A DNA stretch of 64,000 nt from Acanthopleura granulata (GCA_016165875.1 JABBOT010000004.1:14013672-14077671), one strand, 5' to 3'. Shown: positions 36,585 to 47,998, numbered from the stretch's first letter. A program made the numbers and translations. Notes: generated by a model not told the origin, from the letters alone.

Positions 36585-36800
36585 CTACAATGAGACACAG
36601 TTATGATGTTGGATGTCAGCGTTGATATCATGCGTGCTACAAGGAGACGCCGTTGTTATATCAGGCGTGCTATAAGGTGACGCGGTTGTGATTTCAGGTG
36701 TGCTACAAAGACACACGGTTGTGGTGTTGTGCGTCTTACAAGGAGACAGCGTTGTAATTTCAGGCGCTCTGCAACCAGAGGCCGTGCTATATAAGGTTTC
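36585..36800 (+). repeat. 33-bp minisatellite, duplicon 1
   Basis: About 6-7 diverged units of the type GTGCTACAAGGAGAC followed by (A/G)CSGTTGTGATTTCAGGC, period close to 33 bp. Because 33 is a multiple of 3, the minus strand reads as an 11-residue Thr/Ser/Pro repeat (CSTPEITTASP), which I regard as a by-product. The same repeat is present in duplicon 2 at 42.6 kb. The unit resembles the core CTGCTACAAGGAGATAT of the SINE at 48.98 kb. Confidence 0.85.
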
Positions 36801-37011
36801 ATTTTGCACTGATAACTAATGGTGAAAGCCATGATAAAATTTAAGGCCTCCAGGCAACAAAGGGAGAAAGTCATGGTTTGAGCCAACCTGCTGGTGTTCT
36901 TTTTACACTTCGACGGGTGAACAAGAAGAAGGAAATCATTTATTTATGTATTCGATCAGATACAATAATACATTTTACATCAGCACAGAGGGTCATGTGG
37001 CTGAAAAACAA

Positions 37012-37157
37012 ATCATTCTATCATACAGCTAAATTGTGTTTTGTTTGTCACAGCTTTTATTTTAAATTACGTTTTACAGGTATCATGTTCGTACACCCCT
37101 GGCTTATCTGTGTCATGTCAGTTATCGGCATTATCTATCAGAATGAATAGGCTTCGG
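37012..37157 (+). other. Conserved island with 21-codon hydrophobic ORF, duplicon 1
   Basis: About 145 bp almost identical (one difference seen) to 43172-43318, although flanking sequence has diverged visibly. It contains a good acceptor (aattacgttttacag) followed by an ATG at 37085 opening MFVHPWLICVMSVIGIIYQN and one more residue before TAG. A second frame (GTA TCA TGT) is also open across it. Could be a terminal exon, a small membrane peptide, or a converted or regulatory tract. Confidence 0.5.
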
Positions 37158-37744
37158 GATATTTTGCAGCTATTATAGGAAGATAAGCCTTGGCCCTCAA
37201 GGACTTGTCATATGTTTTGGAGAACTATGCGCACAAGAAAACCTAGGAACTGATTGATCTACTAGAATAAAACAAATAACATTAATCCACAGCTTCAGTC
37301 AACTGATTATCGTTGACGAGAGTAATTGCTCCCAGTATAAACAGAGACACGGTACATTTTGGGCCGCGGATACTATACACGCTGGTAAAGTCACAAATGG
37401 AACTAGACACAGTGCCGTATAACAGAACGGCTATTAAATAAGGTGCCTTCAGTTATGAGCTGGCCTAAGTGATACAGGGACAGCTCTTCTGATGAAAGCT
37501 GTATATTCTTAGTTTTCATTCTAATGACCTATTTACCTTAAACAATCCCCATATTGCCGAGACGGTGATTCGTTAGATTTGTTTTAATCGTACGTCTTAA
37601 TCTGGACATGTATTAATTTTGAAATTAACAGTTATCCTTATTTGGAGAGTAATATACCAAAGGATCCTCTATATGGCGTTAACACATACTGCCTTGTAGC
37701 ATTTTTGATGCTGTGTAAAATGCGATGATTTCAATGTGTTAATT

Positions 37745-37938
37745 TATTTATTTATTTATTTGGTTGGTGTTTTACGCCGTACTCAAGAATGTTTCACTAA
37801 TACGACGGCGGCCAGCATTACGGCCGGAGAGGAAGCCAGCATGAGCTGGTCTTGAACTCACAGCGACCGCATTGGTGGGAGGCTTCGGGTCATTGTGCTG
37901 CGATAGCACGCTAACCGACTCAGCCACGGAGGCCCAAA
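37745..37938 (-). mobile_element. RUDI-like SINE with perfect 13-bp target duplication
   Basis: CAATGTGTTAATT flanks the element at 37732-37744 and 37939-37951. Minus strand: head GGGCCTCCGTGGCTGAGTCG and GTTAGCGTGCTATCGCAGCA, then ACTCACAG-side block, CTGGCTTCCTCTCCGGCC, and 3' end GTACGGCGTAAAACACCAAC with (AAAT)n. Part of the internal unit seen in longer copies is missing. Duplicon 2 shows the empty site at about 43889-43905. Confidence 0.9.
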
Positions 37939-37951
37939 CAATGTGTTAATT

Positions 37952-39015
37952 AAAAAATCAGTTTGTCAAGGATACGCCCAAGGCCTAAGTTTACTGAAAA
38001 TTATAATGAGCTAATAACATTCAAGTTGCCAAATACATATATAGAGAGAGTTCAAGTCTTCTGGCCATCTCTTTTATACTTTTCACAGTTTTCTAATTCC
38101 ATGGTTAAGGCTTAAGAGTTTTGAAATTGCAAAATTATACATTATTCTTGGAACGATTTAATGCATCAGTCACGGTCCATATTCTCGGCTTGCCGCCTCT
38201 CTTTTGCAAATCGGTGACTATATAGTGTGTAATGCACATTTTGTACAATATAGATAGGATGTAAATGTGATTTGATGATGACTCGCATTCCTGAGTGGTG
38301 TCATTTTGCATTTTGCCTACAGTTTTATTTATTTAATTGTGTGACCAGATTCCTCTTCGTAAGGGGAGCTCCTCAATAGCCTCTAACGTTAATATGTAAG
38401 TTAATGGAAATCGATTGCCTACATCAGTGAAAATAAAATATATTATAATTGTAACCTCAGATTAATGGGTTGATAGCGTAGTTTAGTATTGTTTGTTAAC
38501 CAGTGTAATTCTGACATCGGTTGACATTCACGTTCAGTTGTACATCTCGTTTGGACAAGTCCAATATTTCACCATCTGTTCTATATATCCATAACGTAAA
38601 CGTAGCACTAGTGTAGGCAATGCCTTACATGGCCATGTACCGATCATTTCGAAATATTGCCGAGCAGATTGTTTGCATGCAATATAAACTTCAACGAAGG
38701 ACACTTGTTCTGACGTGTTGCACCTGCACGACTTACCTTATGACAATGCCTAGGTCAGAGGTCAATGGTGAGACGCAAGAAAAGGTCTCCACCTAGATCA
38801 GACTCATTGTAAAATAGGACTGACCCTACAGCTTTCATTAAGAAGGCGACACTAACACTTTATACAGCCATGTTATTGTCCCATATATGTAGTCCCCTCC
38901 ACGCTCCCGTCTCCTCTTATCAACAGCAAATCTTGAATCACAGAACGATGCCGTTCATGGTTTATTTCCAATCGTAATATTCAGTTAATATTTAATTAGA
39001 AGAAATTCTGCTGGG
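37952..39015. other. Spacer between GST duplicons
   Basis: About 1.1 kb without a recognised gene or repeat; AT-rich. No counterpart upstream of duplicon 1 was found. Confidence 0.35.
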
Positions 39016-39344
39016 CCGTGCTTAAATGCACAGGAAACTATGCATTTGTGCTTTATCCAGTAATGGTAAAAAATGCCTTAAAAACTCCAGGATTCTGATC
39101 TAAACTTTGATAACCATCAGCATGTGATATTTCGGTGCTTACATTTTCATCCACCATTCTGCTTAACGCTTATGGTAAAGCCAACAAACAGAATTGCAAA
39201 TATAAGCTAGGCAGATATAAAAAAAATGAGGTCATGATAACAGGGTTCAGTATGTGTGGGGATGTGGTCAAGGTACAACCTGCTCCCCGGACGAGATCTC
39301 ATTTTCATCACTGCTAGTGAAGAGCAAGGCAAAATTATATGAAC

Positions 39345-42028
39345 ATGCCGTCAACTTTCGCCTACTGGCCCGCACGAGGGGTAAGTACTTCACTTGTGTA
39401 GGGAAATACTCTACAGCAGATTTATGGTGGACAGGTCTCAGGAGGTTATAGTGCTGAATAATAGATTATTATTATCATGGTCGTTGACACAATATATCCT
39501 AGATGATCATTCGAATGAAAGGAGAAAATGGCCGACAAGACTTTAGTTTGTAATATAAAATAACGAGGCATATAGGTCAAAAGTAAATGTATTATTTATT
39601 ATGTTAACAGGTGCGTATAGTAACACTATCCGTCACTACTCGTTGCGAGTGATCACTTCTACCTGAGAATCAACAAATTTATATTTAATTTTTATATATT
39701 GAAAGTGTTAAATAAATATGCACATTTGATCTTTTGCGAAACGCTTTTCTGTCAACCAGATCGCACTACGGTTTTAATGTGACATAGAAACTAAAGTTTA
39801 GGTAAAATAAGTGATTATTGATTTGTACACATTATGAAACCGGCTTTTAAAAGGCCTACAGAAAGTATGTTTTCAAAATTTGTTCAACTCTTTATTTTGA
39901 CAGCTCGTCAACCAGATACGTATGCTCTTGCATTTTGTTGGTGAAGAGTTTGAAAACAAGGTCTACGAGCCAAACGACAAAGGTTGTCCTACATTCCTTA
40001 TTAACAGTTGTTGTAACACATGTAAAATTGTGCAACATTTTCTGGAATTACACTCGCAATTGTATTCTGTAACATATTGAGCATTGTACCCACAAACTAT
40101 ATTGGAATAAATAACACTTATGTAAACATATATTCTTTCCTTTCCAGATTCCTCAAGAACTCCAGATAATTTCGTAATCTTCAAGAAAATGAGCTTTGTG
40201 AACACAAAGTAAATTGGAAGGAATAACACATATGTACAAATATATTCTTTCCTTTCCAGATCCCTTAAGAGCTCGAGAAACTTTCCTTAAAGTGAAGTAC
40301 ACTCTTGGATTGCCTCTTCCCAACGTAATGCCTTTGTTTATAAAATGTTTCCCAATGTCACTATGAATTAATAAATTCTTGGATATAGGTAAATTCACTT
40401 GCAGTACATCTTGAGACTTTCTGTCGGAAAAGCAAATCCAACCGGATGAAAGTCAACCCAGTGTTAACCAACTTGTATTACGTTTTACAAGACAATTTGC
40501 ACATTGCGGTGCAAAAATAATGTTATCTCATACCTGCCAAAAGTTATAGAGAGTTAAATTGTATATGAAAAAAGATTTTTCAGTTTAATTTCATAATATT
40601 TTAACAATATTCATGTAAATATATCGGTTGGGAGTTTGTAAGGAAACACGTGAGTGGACTCATTTTATGTTCAAGCAAACTACCACTTCATTTGTGTACC
40701 GTTTAAACACAAATTTTAATTCCTGAATTTAATGTTGCCATGGATTTTTTTTTGCTCTATTTTACCTCACGTAGCTGCCGTATTATATCGACGGAGACAT
40801 CAAGATAACACAGAGTGTGGCTATCGAGCGATACCTCGCTCGGAAGTACAACCTTGGTATGTTAACTATATATGGGTATTGAAAAAATATTTTCCTATAC
40901 TTCGATCACGTTACTCATTGACAAAAGACATGGATGCATTGAAAGAGTACAAAAAATGTCATCACTGAATCAAAACTCCCAAATATCAAGCAGAGGGCGA
41001 TTAAAGTATAATTTGCAATATTGTTTTTTTTTTTTTTTTACCATTACAGTGGCCTCTACAGAGAAAGACCGCATTCGACAGGATAATTTACTCTATGTGG
41101 CAGTAGATCTACAGACAAAAGGCTTACAGCTATGCTATCGGACGGATTTTGTAGGTATTATTTACGTGTGTTACTAAAGCTAGGGCATGTTTGCTTACCG
41201 CTTGGTCCACACACTCTATTCTGTGTGTAAACCTACTGACAGTAGAGTGTCTCTAATGCCAAAGGCGCGAGTCAAACAGAATGTGCACCAGGACATGGTA
41301 AATGCTATGTAGTAATGGCTGCATTCATTCATGTTATATTTTCATGATGACTGTATTCTGAAATTATATGGGCTTTGTTTATAATGATATTGGTGAAACA
41401 ACTCAAAACAAAGATCTTCAAATAATTGTATTATTATAGAAAAGAATAACTGCTCCAATGATGAAAACAACTTTTTTTTGCAGGAGAGTGCCAAACCTGC
41501 TCATCTGATTTGGTTGAAGGAGACACTCCAACAGTTGTCTCCCTTGTTAGGGAAAGACGATTTCTTTTTAGGTGATAAGGTAATACTGCCTCGGGCTATA
41601 AGACATAACTAATGACCTTGAACTGCCTGGGACTAAAAGAGATAACTAATGATCTTGAAAGTAGAAATTACAGGCAGCTACAGGCAACTCTTAAACTGTT
41701 CGCCAAGTATTAGATTCAGAAGTGCCTCACCTGAACTAAAACGAGTTGAAATTTGTAACTTCGCCATGTAAAGGAATTGCTTTCAAGTGTTTGTATTTTT
41801 TTTCTGGAATTGTAGATCAATTTTGTTGACTTTCACCTGTATGAAGGTATTTCCATCAACACCATTCTTGACCCCTCATGCCTGGACGACTTCCCCAATC
41901 TGCAGGCTTTTCTCAGTCGGATTGAGGACTTACCTGGGGTGAAGGAGTACCTGGCCTCTCCTGGATTTGTCAAAGAAGCACTTGTTGGGCCAGGAGCATC
42001 TTTTGGTTATGTGCCCCACAAGCAATGA
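39345..42028 (+). CDS. GSTM-like: Mu-class glutathione S-transferase, complete, seven exons
   Basis: Cytosolic detoxification enzyme conjugating glutathione to electrophiles. Exons 39345-39380, 39904-39982, 40260-40324, 40775-40856, 41050-41150, 41484-41579 and 41816-42028 fit in phase (0, 1, 0, 1, 0, 0) and give 223 aa, close to the 218 of human GSTM. Exon 1 is [12 protein letters not shown], with catalytic Tyr7. Exon 3-4 gives [16 protein letters not shown] and [18 protein letters not shown]: the Mu-type LGL..PNLPY block and the QS pair that binds the glutathione gamma-glutamyl group. The C-terminal domain has [10 protein letters not shown] and [19 protein letters not shown]. The Mu-loop Trp that contacts glutathione appears to be Phe here, while the following Lys is kept. 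All acceptors have pyrimidine tracts. It is the intact partner of the pseudogene at 32.9-35.8 kb. Exon order matches vertebrate GSTM boundaries at several places. Confidence 0.93.
40101..40261 (+). repeat. Tandem duplication of GST exon 3 start and its acceptor
   Basis: TATTCTTTCCTTTCCAGAT occurs at about 40131 and again at about 40243, each preceded by a similar TGGAA...ATAACAC..ATGTA block. The upstream copy has an exon-like stretch (40148-40208) that is open but ends in the wrong phase and lacks the conserved LGL..PN; the downstream copy is the real exon 3. The copies are about 110 bp apart and roughly 75-90% alike. Confidence 0.8.
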
Positions 42029-42596
42029 TTGGATCAACCGTCCACGAGGGACAACTCAATGAGGGCTACTGGTGCTGAATGACCTGTAGCTTGTTTATGT
42101 GAAACGATTTTGTGAGCTATCAGAACAAAAAACTAACAGAATGACTTCGTTTTTGTGTTTCTTTTTTCTGTGTCTTTTTGACTTTAACATGCATTAACAC
42201 GAGGATTTGCATTTGTAAGAAAGAAAGGAGACAGAGGGGAGCAAAGCCTCTCCCCCTAGTTCAAACCATCTTAAAGCTGGCTTCATTCATAGGTTGTGAA
42301 TTGATCTCGCGTTGATCCTCAGGCAGTCATGTCCGCCATAGATTTGTAAGTTTTGCCCAAAGACCTATCATTATGATGCACAGTAAAAAAAAAGGTTTGG
42401 CTGGAAAAAAGCTCGTGACTGTATGAGATGATTACACCTTACCGGATGCCATGTCTTCAACCATTACCGAATTCTCCATAAGAAGTTGAAAGAATGATAT
42501 GTTGATGCGTTGAAATCTTGTGGACAGTATAGGTTTTAGATGCCGTAGAGCACACACACTGCTTTGGTGCACTGTCGCGTGATAACACTATGAGGT

Positions 42597-42820
42597 GAAG
42601 AGGGCATGTGCTACAAGGAGACACGGTTGTGATATCAAGCGAGCTACAACGAGACAGCGTTGTGGTATTATACGTCTTACAAGAAAACAGCGTTCTGACA
42701 ACAGGCGTAGTACAAGGAGATGCCTTTGTGACATCAGATGTGCCAAAAGAGACACCGTTGTGATATCAGACGTTCTAGCAAGAGACGCCGTTATAATGTC
42801 CGACGTGTTTCAAGAACGTT
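42597..42820 (+). repeat. 33-bp minisatellite, duplicon 2
   Basis: About 7 diverged units such as GTGCTACAAGGAGACACGG then TTGTGATATCAAGC. Homologous to the array at 36.6 kb but with different unit-by-unit substitutions, so the array predates the duplication. Confidence 0.85.
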
Positions 42821-43171
42821 CCATTTTTCATTGAGAGCTAAAGCTAAACTTCGAGGAAACAAAGGGAGAAAGCCATGGTTTGAGCCAGCCTGTGTAATTC
42901 TATGTAGAGTTTTAGATATACTAAACATCACATAAAGCTTTCCCTTGCAGAACGATTCTTGCAGAGGTTTATTTACATCCAGAGATAGTCGAAATATTTC
43001 TTCGAGTAACCACATTAATAAAGGGCTCTGAATTAAAATGCGCGCTCGTGTGCTCTTTACATTTCGACACGTGGATAAGACGTGTGTTTCACAGGAAATC
43101 ATTTATTTATGTATTCCATAAGATAAAATAATTCATTTTACACCAGCACATAATGCCAAGTGGCTGAAAAA

Positions 43172-43318
43172 CAAATTCTATCATACAGCTAAATTGTGTT
43201 TTGTTTGTCACAGCTTTTATTTTTAATTACGTTTTACAGGTATCATGTTCGTACACCCCTGGCTTATCTGTGTCATGTCAGTTATCGGCATTATCTATCA
43301 GAATGAATAGGCTTCGGG
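43172..43318 (+). other. Conserved island with 21-codon hydrophobic ORF, duplicon 2
   Basis: Partner of 37012-37157: same acceptor (ttacgttttacag), same ATG (at 43246) and same TAG, with the 66-nt ORF identical. About 1.2 kb downstream of the GST stop codon. Function unknown. Confidence 0.5.
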
Positions 43319-43909
43319 GTATTTTGCAATTATTATAAGAAGATAAGCCTTGGCATTTATGGCTTTGTCACATGTTTTGGAGAACCATGGGCATGGGGAA
43401 GTCTATTATCTGATTGTTTTACTGGAAGAAAATAAGTATCATTAATCCGCAGCTTTAGTTCATTCATTGTCGTTGACGAGAGTAATTACTTCCACTATAA
43501 ACAGGGACACGGTACATTTTGGGCCGCGGATACTATACACGCTGGTAATTACAAAAATGGAACTAGACACGGTACAGCACAACAGACCGGCCATGAAATA
43601 AAGATGCCTTTAGTCACGAGTTAGTGATTAAATGTCAATTTTCTTATGACAGCCGTACTCTCTATTCTCAATCTGATGACCTATTTACTTAAACAATCCC
43701 CATATTGCCGAGACGATGATTCGTTAGATTCAAAGAGGCAACACATTGTCCTAATCGTACGTCTTAATTTGGAGATATACATCAATGTTGAAATTGTACC
43801 TCATTCGGGGAGTAATATATCAAGGAATGCTACATATGGCGTAAACACATACCACCTTGTAGCATTGCTATATGTTGTGTAAATTGCGATGATTTCAATG
43901 TATAATGTA

Positions 43910-46540
43910 TGTAAAATTATAGTCACGCCGTGCAGAGGTTTTGGTCCATCAGTTACAACACCTACCTACACAGGTTTAACCTACATGGCTTTGGCCTATG
44001 TGACAATCATCCGGTTGAGGAATCGATTTTTCAGTTTGTATATCATTGTACAAAATTTAGAGCCCAGAGGGCTGAGATATACTCTAATCTCTTTTTCTGC
44101 AGGTGTTCTACTTTCTTGATGTTATTGTCTGCAAGACGTATCTATTTATATAATGATCATATCCTCTTGATATATTTTTGTATATGGTGTATATAAGGTA
44201 TGTTATTTATTAGTATGGTATCACCCACTAATTAGACCTACTGTACTTTCGGTTTTGGCGCACACCGTTCATTACAATTGAGCCGCCACCCAAACAAATC
44301 ATCATCATCATCATCAATGTATGTCACATGTGTTAATTAAAAAAAGAAATTTATACGCCACCAAACTGTTTCATAGTTTCCATAGCTGTATCCAGTTCCA
44401 TTTTACCCGGAGCTATTCGATGTATAAGTATTCATGCTTGTTACATCAGCATGAGTTGCAGTCAAAGCACCATTTATTTGTAACTTACACGGAAATTATT
44501 GAAGAACTACGATTTTGACATTTAAATAGGAAGTCATTAATGGCTAGAAAATCGATTGTCTTCTCTGCACCAATGAAAACTGTTGACTGCTTCTCTCCTG
44601 TAACTACATGTTACAAGCTGTATTTATTAATTATTTAGTATTTCTTACATGGCCCTGGTGTTTTAGGTTGCTATGCGATTGTCGACTTCGGAGGCCCCAT
44701 ATATAGTTTACGACTTGTACACTTTACGCTCAGATTATCCTCATTTTAACCCTTTGCTAGGATTAGTTGTTATAAAAGAAAGGTCTTCTACATGATAAGA
44801 AAGTATCATTGCTTCTTCCATTAAGGGGTTCAGATAAAAGACATTTTTTTACGCAAATGGTGAAAAGTATCAAGATACAAGTCAGTGCAAATTATGTTAT
44901 GGGGTAACAGCTTCGATCATCCCCTAAATCATGACTTGAAATATGTCAAACTGCTGATTGAGTGAAATGATTATTTACAAGTGTAATGAACATCTACAAG
45001 ATACTAAAGTTGAAAGTTGATACTTTTTACAAACATGTATACAATTTAAAAACGTTAGGAACAATATATTTGGATCTATTTAATGTTGCTGCTATTGGTA
45101 GGTCCCCCATTTTAAATCTCCCGTTCTTTGCATATCATAGTCTAGAATGCAACGCACAATTTCAACGCTGTCTGTACGTTGGGAAAAAAGCATATACTAT
45201 ACTTCGGTGCTGTAAATAACGAATAAACATTAGGGCTTAACGCCACATCGGCTGTAGAATAATTTGAAAGCAGTCATGTTAAAATCGTTGGGTTTACTCT
45301 CATTACTGAGGGATGTAATGTAGCAAGTAATACCTTATATCTTAGCAAGACTCCGTGCTTATGGACGTCATCGCTGCTTTTGCCAGGGGTAAAGTGTGGC
45401 CAGCTTCCAGTTATCACCATATATTCATTGCTATGGTTCAGTTTCTATTGCAATATATTTCATTTGTATTCTACACACGTGTGCTTTATCTGCGCAGACA
45501 GAAGTGATTTTTGGGGGTCTGAAAGCGAATCGGCTAGAGTCCTAAGAAGGTATTTAAGAGGCGGTCAAAATTGTCATCGATTTACTGAGGTAATTCCAAT
45601 TTTAGTGCGTACTGCGGCGATCAGTTTCAGCATCTCTGAAAGGTTTTCTTCTATTTTGGCAAGTAAGCCAAATTGCAGCATTGCCTTTGTATAGCACAAC
45701 GTAACTAAAAGCCATGAAATACGGTTCAGATAATTTTTTGACAATAACACTGGCATGTTGTTTGCAGGCACTCTTTTGCTCCATGAGACAATTCCAATGA
45801 TTCGGTCAGGCAAACATTAAAAAGAGTGTTTGTTGCGGGCAACACGACCCACTCGCTAGATTTGGGCCTACTCAAATTTCTCTTTTCACGAACATTTTTG
45901 GTCAAGCATAAACTAACTCCAGGAAACTCCTTGAAAATTCTAATTCCACGAAGAGCATATCACTCCCTTTTTTAAAAATTTTAACGTGAGAAATTCAATT
46001 CGTGGAACTAACCTTTCAAAACAAAGTATTCATGTTATTCGGCCGATTGATCGTTGTCGTCGTCGCATTATACATGGCACCATTTTCGTTACCCTGCTAC
46101 ACCACCTATCAGTTAAAAATAAGACAATGGTTAAAACAAAGTTAAGCTATGTGGAATTGACATGACAGATGGCGCTGCTTGCAGTCCTGACGCTTCTCCT
46201 ATTGGAAAGTCAGTAGTGTAGCATTTGCAATATTATAAGGTTAATAAGACATAGAGTGGTAAGGATTTTCAGTGACAAGAAAATTTAGAAGTAGAGTTTA
46301 TTTACCTGGGAAAAAAGCAAGACAAAAAATTTTTCCAAAATTACTGTTTGAATGGCGTATAAAGAGGATAACTTCGAGTGCTCATTGTTGAGGAAAAGTA
46401 CATGTCTACTGTTGTTTTTTTTTTCTTTCGGATAAACATAACCATTTTCATGATAGTTTTGAAATGTAACTGGAACACAATACATGAATAGGATAAAACA
46501 TTTATATAAAACTGAGAAGAATATTTGTTATTTGAAAGGT
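43910..46540. other. Intergenic, no gene recognised
   Basis: AT-rich with an (ATC)6-like run at about 44300. A minus-strand ORF at 45574-45813 has a helix-like composition (LLAKIEENLSEMLKLIAAVR) but no ATG at its reported start and no family I recognise. Confidence 0.3.
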
Positions 46541-46548
46541 ATTATACA

Positions 46549-46740
46549 GGGTACTCAGGAATACTTCACTTACAGACGAAGGCCAGCATTAAATAATTGT
46601 GGAAAGAAACCGGACATAGTCCAGAGGAAACCCACAGCCATTCGGTGGTTGCGAGCAAACTTTATTGCTTATTGAGAGGAAGTAGGCCTACTTCGGCCAG
46701 GGTTGGACGTCAACTCACAGCATTCACACTGATGAGAGGC
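46549..46740 (-). mobile_element. RUDI-like SINE, old copy
   Basis: On plus: GGTACTCAGGAATACTTCAC, AGGCCAGCATTA, GAAACCGGACATAGTCCAGA, GGAAACCCACAGCCATTCGG, then TCAACTCACAGCATTCACAC; these are the reverse complement of the RUDI-like order. Well diverged; the 3' AAAT tail is gone. Confidence 0.7.
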
Positions 46741-47370
46741 TCCTGTGAAATATATGAATATTTATCATAATTTAAAAATTGGATATTTTTAAAAGTAAAT
46801 GCAAGATAAAATATTAAAGTATTAAAGCTGTCAATCAACAATCTCTCCCTCTTAAGTCACGCACTTTTGTAACGGTTTATTATTCTAAGGAGCGGTTTTG
46901 TGAAAATAAATTCACATAATTTGTCAATGCTCAATAGTTTTAAGCCGTCAGATAAACGCATGATACTGACGAATTTTCGAGCTGTTTCATCCATTTCTAA
47001 CATTGTGGTCCTCTTTTGAACTTTGGCAGTTTACATGACTTTCGAGATGCATAAGCATGTTTAGCATACTGTAAGTAGAAACTTAGTCAGTACATAGTCA
47101 GTAACTTTTGTCTGTGAAACCAAGTTTTGATCTCTTTCACATAATTTTGAATTTTTCGTTCTGGTATAGATTTGACCTACCTATTCTGTCTGCTCAAAGA
47201 AGCGTGTCTTGCTTTCACAACTTAATGCTTCTAGAATGCATGTTTGCAGATGCAATAGTTTTTGAAAACCCACTGTTGAAGTTGGCTCAAACATTCCCAT
47301 ATGTACAATTTACCTGAGCATGCGAATCCAAGACATGACAACATGAAAGAGAGTTTTAAACAAAGCTTTT
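46741..47370. other. Intergenic, nothing seen
   Basis: AT-rich sequence between two SINE copies; no exon, no repeat recognised. Confidence 0.3.
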
Positions 47371-47614
47371 TACGCCGTACTCAAGAATATTTCTCTTATA
47401 CAACGGAGGCCAGCCATTATAGTGAGAGGAAACCGGACAGAACCAGGGGGAAACCCACGACCATCCGCAGGTTGCTGGCAGATCTTCCCATGTACGTCCG
47501 GAGAGGAAGTCAGTATGAGCTGGGCTTGAATTCACAGCGACCGCATTGTTGGGAGGCCTCTGGGTCATTGCGCTGCGCTAGCGCGCTAACCGACTGAGCC
47601 ACGGAGGCTCCCAA
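47371..47614 (-). mobile_element. RUDI-like SINE, full-length copy
   Basis: The most complete copy. Minus strand: tRNA-like head CCGTGGCTCAGTCGGTTAGC, then a B-box region, GTGAATTCAAGCCCAGCTCA, TGACTTCCTCTCCGGACGTA, GGATGGTCGTGGGTTTCCCC, CTGGTTCTGTCCGGTTTCCT and a 3' end TTCTTGAGTACGGCGTAAAA. GTTTTAA on both sides may be a short target duplication. ORFs read through it are artefacts. Confidence 0.9.
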
Positions 47615-47921
47615 CTTCTGTTTTAAGACCATCGTATACTTTATGATCCAGCAACTGCACTGCGCAATAACCAGGCCCCTTTTAAACCGACCAGGTTCTA
47701 GTTCATACTTAGAGACTGCTTAATTGCTCTCCGCGTTAATATGTCAATAAATGCAAGATCAACGACATATATAATCGAAAGATCCAAACCACAGACCAGG
47801 ACATCAGCTGGTAAAACAACATCCAAAGCAGACGTCCAATAGATCAGTGTAATTAATAAAATTATCATCATATTATCCCCCTCGATTTACCTCTCCCTCT
47901 CTCTCTGTCCATTTCTCTACA

Positions 47922-47929
47922 CACACACA

Positions 47930-47998
<69 letters not shown>
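47922..47998 (+). repeat. Compound microsatellite (AC)n(AT)n
   Basis: Over 15 AC repeats with one interruption, then about 17 AT repeats and ACACAC. Confidence 0.95.

Larger units (their letters stand above)
32570..37738 (+). repeat. Segmental duplication, left copy (duplicon 1)
   Basis: Matches 39020-43905 in the same order and orientation: GST exon 1 relic and its flank, exons 4, 5 and 7, the 33-bp minisatellite, the 145-bp island and the 3' flank ending GCGATGATTTCAATGT. Differences: three SINEs inserted here (33317, 36106, 37745), and deletions that removed GST exons 2-3 and exon 6. Typical identity outside the islands looks to be about 80%. Confidence 0.85.
39020..43905 (+). repeat. Segmental duplication, right copy (duplicon 2)
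   Basis: Direct tandem partner of 32570-37738, beginning near GGAAACTATGCATTTGTGCT and ending near GCGATGATTTCAATGTATAA. It holds the intact GST gene and lacks the three SINEs present in the left copy, so it is closer to the ancestral arrangement. Confidence 0.85.

Noticed and set aside
36573..36800. CRISPR-like spaced repeats
   Set aside because: The 33-bp units are contiguous, without unique spacers, and the genome is eukaryotic.
36585..36809. Minus-strand ORF with an 11-residue Thr/Ser/Pro repeat, mucin-like
   Set aside because: Produced by a 33-bp minisatellite whose period is a multiple of three; the partner array in the other duplicon does not keep the same frame or strand.
42595..42834. 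Plus-strand Arg-rich repeated ORF
   Set aside because: Also a by-product of the 33-bp minisatellite; different frame from the array at 36.6 kb.
45574..45813. Helix-like 79-codon minus ORF
   Set aside because: Starts at a non-ATG codon and has no supporting acceptor; kept only as a remark in the intergenic entry.
47371..47614. tRNA gene suggested by GTGGCTCAGTCGGTTAGC
   Set aside because: It is the head of a full-length SINE; no closed tRNA cloverleaf follows, and the same head recurs at 26.3 and 37.9 kb.
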